Below, in pieces: positions 60,142-64,000 of a stretch of DNA of 64,000 bases. The stretch spans positions 82,692,449 through 82,756,448 of the forward strand of contig CM072810.1 of assembly GCA_037013495.1 (NCBI GenBank), in the 5' to 3' direction. The position numbers were made by a program, and so were the translations under genes. Below the pieces are notes generated by a model, which was not told the DNA's origin, searched no databases, and was given only the letters and a program-made list of their open reading frames with translations. Every line of letters starts with the position of its first letter. Positions within the stretch are counted from its first letter, which is position 1. This stretch comes from Hippophae tibetana. Lineage: Eukaryota; Streptophyta; Magnoliopsida; Rosales; Elaeagnaceae.

Positions 60142-61497
60142 CTATTTTGTTCCGGTGTTTGCGGACAAGTAGTTTGGTGAATAATCCCATGTGTTTTGAT
60201 TTTTTTTTTGAAAAACATGATTAACATATTCTCTCCCATTGTCAGAACAGAGGATCTGAATGATGCCATTGTATTGTGTTTGAACGAAGGTATGAAAAGT
60301 TTGAAAAACTAAAAAGACTTTATCTTTTGTTCTAAGAAGAGAAATCCACGATAACCTTGTACAGTTATCGATAAACGAAACAAAATATCTCATACCCAAT
60401 ATAGTGGGCTCTTTAGATGGTCCCTAAACATAAGAATGAATTAATTCAAAAGGAATAGTACTTTTATTAGAAATACTAGGAGAATAAGTAATACGATGGC
60501 TCTTGGCTAAAACACAAGTCTCACAATGTAAAACAGTCTCAATAACACCAATAAATAAAGTGGGCATGGATTTTTTCATAAGACTAAAAGACGGATGCCC
60601 TAAGCAGCGATGCCACAACAAAATTTCACTTAGCTTATCAGAACTAGAAGTCAATGCAGTGCATGCTTGTGCTCCTAGTTTCTCCCTTACGTAGTTCTGA
60701 TCCAAACGGAACAATCTGCCCTTCAGATACCCTCGACCAATTATTTCCCTGGTAAGAAGATCCTGAAAAATCACATACATAGGATAAAAGGTTACAGAAC
60801 ATTTAGACTCAATATTCAACTGTGGGATAAATATTAAGTGATGAGATAAGCCAGGTACATATAAAACATTATGGAGATGTAAAGATGGAGTGATATGAAC
60901 TGACCCCTTTCCTAAGATAGGAAAGGCCTCACCGTTAGTGTTCGTATCATAAGACATTGGTAGGGAAGATAACTCATTAAAATAAGATTTATCATAAGTC
61001 ATATGATCAGATGCACCAGAATCAATAATCCAAGTATTAGACCCAACAGAGTGAGAAACGTTTAAGGTCATACCAATCTTACCACGACCAGCTATTGAAG
61101 TTGTAGGGATACCTCCACATTCCATAGGATGATCCTGTCCAGTTACTCCATAGTAGTCTGGTTCTTGGAAAATTTGCACTGCAACTGCTTTTGCTTTAGG
61201 ATGATGATGTTGTCGTTTTGCTCCATAGTAGTCTACTTTTGATTGCAAGTATGGATACAGTTTCCAACAAGTCTCACGAAGATGCCCCCATTCATTGCAA
61301 TAAGAGCAGTGAGAATGAGGGCGATTGGTAAAGCCTGGTGGAGGTCCTTGTTGATGAAGTGGAATTGAATTTTGCTGCTGGAGGAAATGTGCCTTTGATT
61401 TGGCTTGAATGGCTAGGCTTGATACCTCAACTTGTGCCTGATGAAGACTTTCCTGCTGAGATTCGTCTTTTCGGATGTATGTAAAGGAGGTAGTCAA
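60142..61497 (-). pseudogene. Copia 3 gag end, protease and integrase N-terminal part
   Basis: The 357-codon frame 61497-60424 holds the gag zinc knuckle C-x2-C-x4-H-x4-C (CSYCNEWGHLRETC), the protease site IIDSGASDHM, and the gag-pre-integrase/integrase zinc region (WHRCLGHPS and CETCVLAK). After a stop at about 60424 the integrase core continues in 60399-60142 (RYFVSFIDNCTRLSW, CSDNGREYVN), then breaks. This is the best preserved retrotransposon frame in the window, implying a relatively recent insertion followed by deletion. Confidence 0.88.
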
Positions 61498-61499
61498 GC

Positions 61500-62127
61500 T
61501 CAGAGGGTCTCACATTCGAAGCAATTTGCCTTTAGTACTATTATGTTTTGTATGAAGGCCTCTTTAAAAAGCATACACTCGTTCAAGATCCTTCTCCTTC
61601 TGGTACCATAGAAGGTCTTCTTGATTTTTAATTTTGTACGGGCGTTTCTGGTCAATTTTAGCCCATACATTCTTCAACTTGGTAAAAAACAGAGATATTG
61701 GTTGCCCATTTTACTGCATACCAACAGCTTTGCACATGAGTTCATGAACTTGAATAAAGTCTGACTCATTTTTATAAAGATCACTTAAGGTATTCCATAT
61801 GGCCTCAGTAGTTTCACATTCCTCCACCATTTGTAATATATCATCAGTGATGGCTCTAAATAAAATTGACATTACAAAGCAATCATCATCTTCCCACCTA
61901 GTATAGGCTTCTATATCATCTTGACTAGGAGCCCTGATTGATCCAGATACATGTCCCATCTTATGCATCCTACGAAGATAAACAGACATAACTTTTTTCC
62001 ATATCCGAAAATTAATACCATTAAGTTTAGTACCCTCGAAAGAACCACTTTCTAAACTCTTAACAAAAACTTCAAATTTTGGAACTTCATTAATTCTGGA
62101 AACCTGATGTTGTCTTGAATCTTCCAT
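61500..62127 (-). pseudogene. Copia 3 gag N-terminal part
   Basis: The frame 62127-61711 starts with a Met and carries the retrotransposon gag domain (GTKLNGINFRIWKKVMSVYL, TEAIWNTLSDLYKNESDF). A stop at about 61711 and another near 61566 separate it from the following frame, which continues the gag. The protein would form the particle shell. Confidence 0.85.
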
Positions 62128-62339
62128 TGAAATAAAAAAAATATTATGCAGCGGAATAAAAATTTTGGATTTTTTTGGGCCAGACTGGACTATGGATTGG
62201 GCTATCTAATTATTGAGTGGGCTGATGGGTTGGGCTGATGAGTAAGTGGGTTGATGAGCTGATGGGCTTAAACTAGGGCAAAGTTGAAAAATTGAAAAAA
62301 AGGCATTGTAGTGAAAGCTGAGTAAATATTACTCACAAA

Positions 62340-62770
62340 AGAACACAGAGTAGTACGGGAGCTAGAGCTGGTGCGTGGACTGCTCGAGGTTGGAGTTGGT
62401 GCGCGAATGGAACGGGGCTAGAGCTGGTGTACGGACGATGTGGGGCTGGAGCTGGTGCGCGGACGACGCGGGGTTGGAGCTGGTGCGTGAGCTGGACGGC
62501 ACGAGCTGAATGGCACGGGCTGGACGGCACGGGTTGGACAACACGAATTGGATGGCACGGGCTGGACGGCACGGGTTGGACAACACGAATTGGATGGCAC
62601 GGGCTGGACGACGGATCTACAACGGACGGACAAATCTACAACGGCGGCACGAACTGGACAGTGCGAGAAGATTAACATCACTGCATAAAAATACTGACGA
62701 CGACGCTACTGCTAATGGCGATGCTACTACTGACGGCAGTGCTACTGCTAATGGCGGCGCTGCTGATCGG
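62340..62770 (-). repeat. GC-rich minisatellite leader of copia 3
   Basis: Between the primer site and gag lies a GC-rich repeat block. From 62510 a 42-bp unit is repeated 2.4 times, itself made of three 14-bp variants (ggcacgggctggac, ggcacgggttggac, aacacgaattggat). Left of it (62350-62490) a ~33-bp gctggtgcgcggac-like unit recurs, and right of it (62695-62765) a gctactgctaatggcg-like repeat. Open frames on both strands here are products of the repeat, not genes. Confidence 0.8.
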
Positions 62771-62814
62771 GAACTGGTAAAGAGAAATTTTTTATTTTTT
62801 TTCTTTTCTTTCCT

Positions 62815-62826
62815 GTTTTGATACCA
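62815..62826 (-). promoter_or_regulatory. Primer-binding site of copia 3 (initiator Met-tRNA type)
   Basis: On the minus strand TGGTATCAAAAC follows the LTR end after three bases. It matches the usual plant copia site TGGTATCAGAGC, complementary to initiator methionine tRNA, at 10 of 12 positions. Confidence 0.8.
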
Positions 62827-62829
62827 AAT

Positions 62830-63057
62830 TGAATATACTGAAAATATATTTACAAATTGAAATACCATGAATGATAATACAAGTATAAATACAGAAAATA
62901 AGAATATGCTTTTTAGGAAAAATGTTTTTAAGAAATACATATTAGTTTTATACAACTAATATACAGCTGATAAAGTATATTAGTTATATACAATTAATAT
63001 ACCACTAATGATGATTTATTAATAAATACACATATATACAGTTTCACAACTCTAACA
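62830..63057 (-). repeat. 5' LTR of copia 3
   Basis: It begins TGTTAGAGTTGTG and ends GTATATTCA just before the primer site. Its last ~80 bp are repeated at 60061-60140, which identifies it as an LTR. Confidence 0.75.
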
Positions 63058-63245
63058 TTTAGGATTTGATAAAATAAATTAAAAACTACATTTAAGGTAA
63101 CACTTGGGTAAAAAATGTCAGAAATTTCAAACTTCATCGAATAAAATTAACTCTAACATTTAAGATTTGATAAAAAAAAACTACATTTAAGGTAACACTT
63201 TGGTAAAAAATGTCAGAAATTCCAAACTTCATCCAATAAAATTAT
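63050..63245. repeat. ~103-bp tandem duplication right of copia 3
   Basis: tctaacatttaggatttgat starts at 63051 and a near copy at about 63152. Both continue through ggtaacacttgggtaaaaaa and cttcatcgaataaaatta with few differences and a 9-bp deletion in the second copy. The copia 3 LTR boundary falls inside the first copy. Confidence 0.8.
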
Positions 63246-64000
63246 AATAGGAAATAAAACTAAAACTAAAGAGCAAACATTTTTGAATTCTTTTAATACA
63301 AACTGCATATAATTTAAAGTGATAATTAGATAATAAATCAATGAAAGTAAAAGTATGCATACTTCTTGCTTCAATTACCATGACCTTCATCACTTCCTCA
63401 ACATTTATTTCCTCAATAAAATAACTAAGTTTTTATTCATTGACTCTCATATTTCGACTCTTGCTATCAATTCCTCTATGTAAGTAGCTGCAAATTTGCT
63501 TATATTATATTATTCCCATATCTTGAGTCATATTTTACCTTATCTCACTAAAGTATTAGAAATATATTATAAAAAATATGTGTAAAATGATTGATAGGTA
63601 TATGAAGATTAAAATTGTGCTTAGAAAAGTAAGTTACAATTTTTTTAGGAAATAAATAAATTAATTTACAAACAAAATCTCTAATGAGAAATTAGTAAGT
63701 CAGTAAATATAAAAATTTGTTATAACTAAGAATTTTAAAAAATAAACACAAATAAAGAAAACAAATTTTGTTGTATGAAAACAAAATCCATTTGGTCATA
63801 AAAAAACATTATTGATATATCCTGCATAAAATAAGATATTAATGATATAATTTTGACATTAATCTATATTTTTTCTAAAAATTAAATATTAAAATAATAA
63901 TACATTAATTCATTACCTATAAGATACCGATCTCCGGAAGCTTCACATTTGACAGTGAGAGGCTTGGCTTGGTGAGATTTTTTTATTATTAGATGAATAA
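63246..64000. other. AT-rich DNA, no gene seen
   Basis: No coding region or repeat family was recognised up to the window end. Confidence 0.3.

Larger units (their letters stand above)
60061..63057 (-). mobile_element. Ty1-copia retrotransposon 3, internally deleted
   Basis: On the minus strand a 228-bp 5' LTR (63057-62830, TGTTAGAG...ATTCA) is followed by a primer-binding site, a GC-rich leader, gag, protease and the first part of integrase. The coding region then ends abruptly at about 60142, and about 80 bp of LTR end (60140-60061) nearly identical to the 5' LTR end follow. All of RT, RNase H and most of the 3' LTR have been deleted. No matching target-site duplication was seen. Confidence 0.85.

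Noticed and set aside
62333..62955. Pro/Ser-rich and Gly/Arg-rich frames
   Set aside because: Direct products of the minisatellite leader in copia 3, open on both strands.

Overview
This is a stretch of plant nuclear DNA, almost certainly from a eudicot. It is very AT-rich, introns follow GT-AG rules, and the one intact gene is a plant receptor kinase surrounded by layered transposable elements. No bacterial features, rRNA, tRNA or CRISPR array were seen. The species cannot be named from the sequence.

The only gene that looks functional is a SERK-type (SERK1/SERK2-like, BAK1 family) LRR receptor kinase on the minus strand, 28334 down to 19885. It has eleven exons with conserved phases and a 628-residue product that reads without a stop. 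Its introns hold a probable hAT-type MITE, another inverted-repeat element and several tandem duplications. Its upstream region holds microsatellites and two MSA-like motifs in a 21-bp tandem repeat.

Left of it, about 2.5-5.8 kb is a heavily mutated endogenous pararetrovirus (Caulimoviridae-like: zinc knuckle, aspartic protease, RT, RNase H and a transactivator-like domain). About 8.2-18.9 kb is a tandem array of seven diverged units (1.65-1.71 kb when complete) carrying a decayed minus-strand reading frame that I cannot name.

Right of it is a nest of transposons. A broken hAT transposase (32.6-30.6 kb, minus) is followed by a 5'-truncated Ty1-copia element (copia 1, 33.1-38.8 kb) with a 3' LTR. 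The next segment is a second copia pol (copia 2), split by a 17,444-bp CACTA (En/Spm) element at 40098-57541. The CACTA has matching termini (CACT[G/A]CTACAAAA) and a TCA target-site duplication, and the copia RT frame resumes on the other side. The CACTA carries decayed TNP2 transposase, DUF4218/DUF4216, a TNP1/Transposase_24-like gene and a Ulp1-type cysteine protease.

The CACTA was itself invaded. Two solo LTRs of one family have perfect 5-bp duplications (CATAC, ATAAT). A ~2-kb LTR of another family is nested inside an inverted copy of itself; that LTR pair holds eleven CACGTG G-box cores in about 2.1 kb, many in ABRE-like ACACGTGGC context. At 60.06-63.06 kb a third copia element (copia 3, minus strand) keeps its 5' LTR, Met-tRNA primer site, a GC-rich minisatellite leader, gag, protease and part of integrase.

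The region reads as one conserved signalling gene within a multi-layer transposon nest. The most unusual parts are the G-box-loaded nested LTRs, the CACTA subterminal palindromes, and the tandem array with its unidentified coding remnant.
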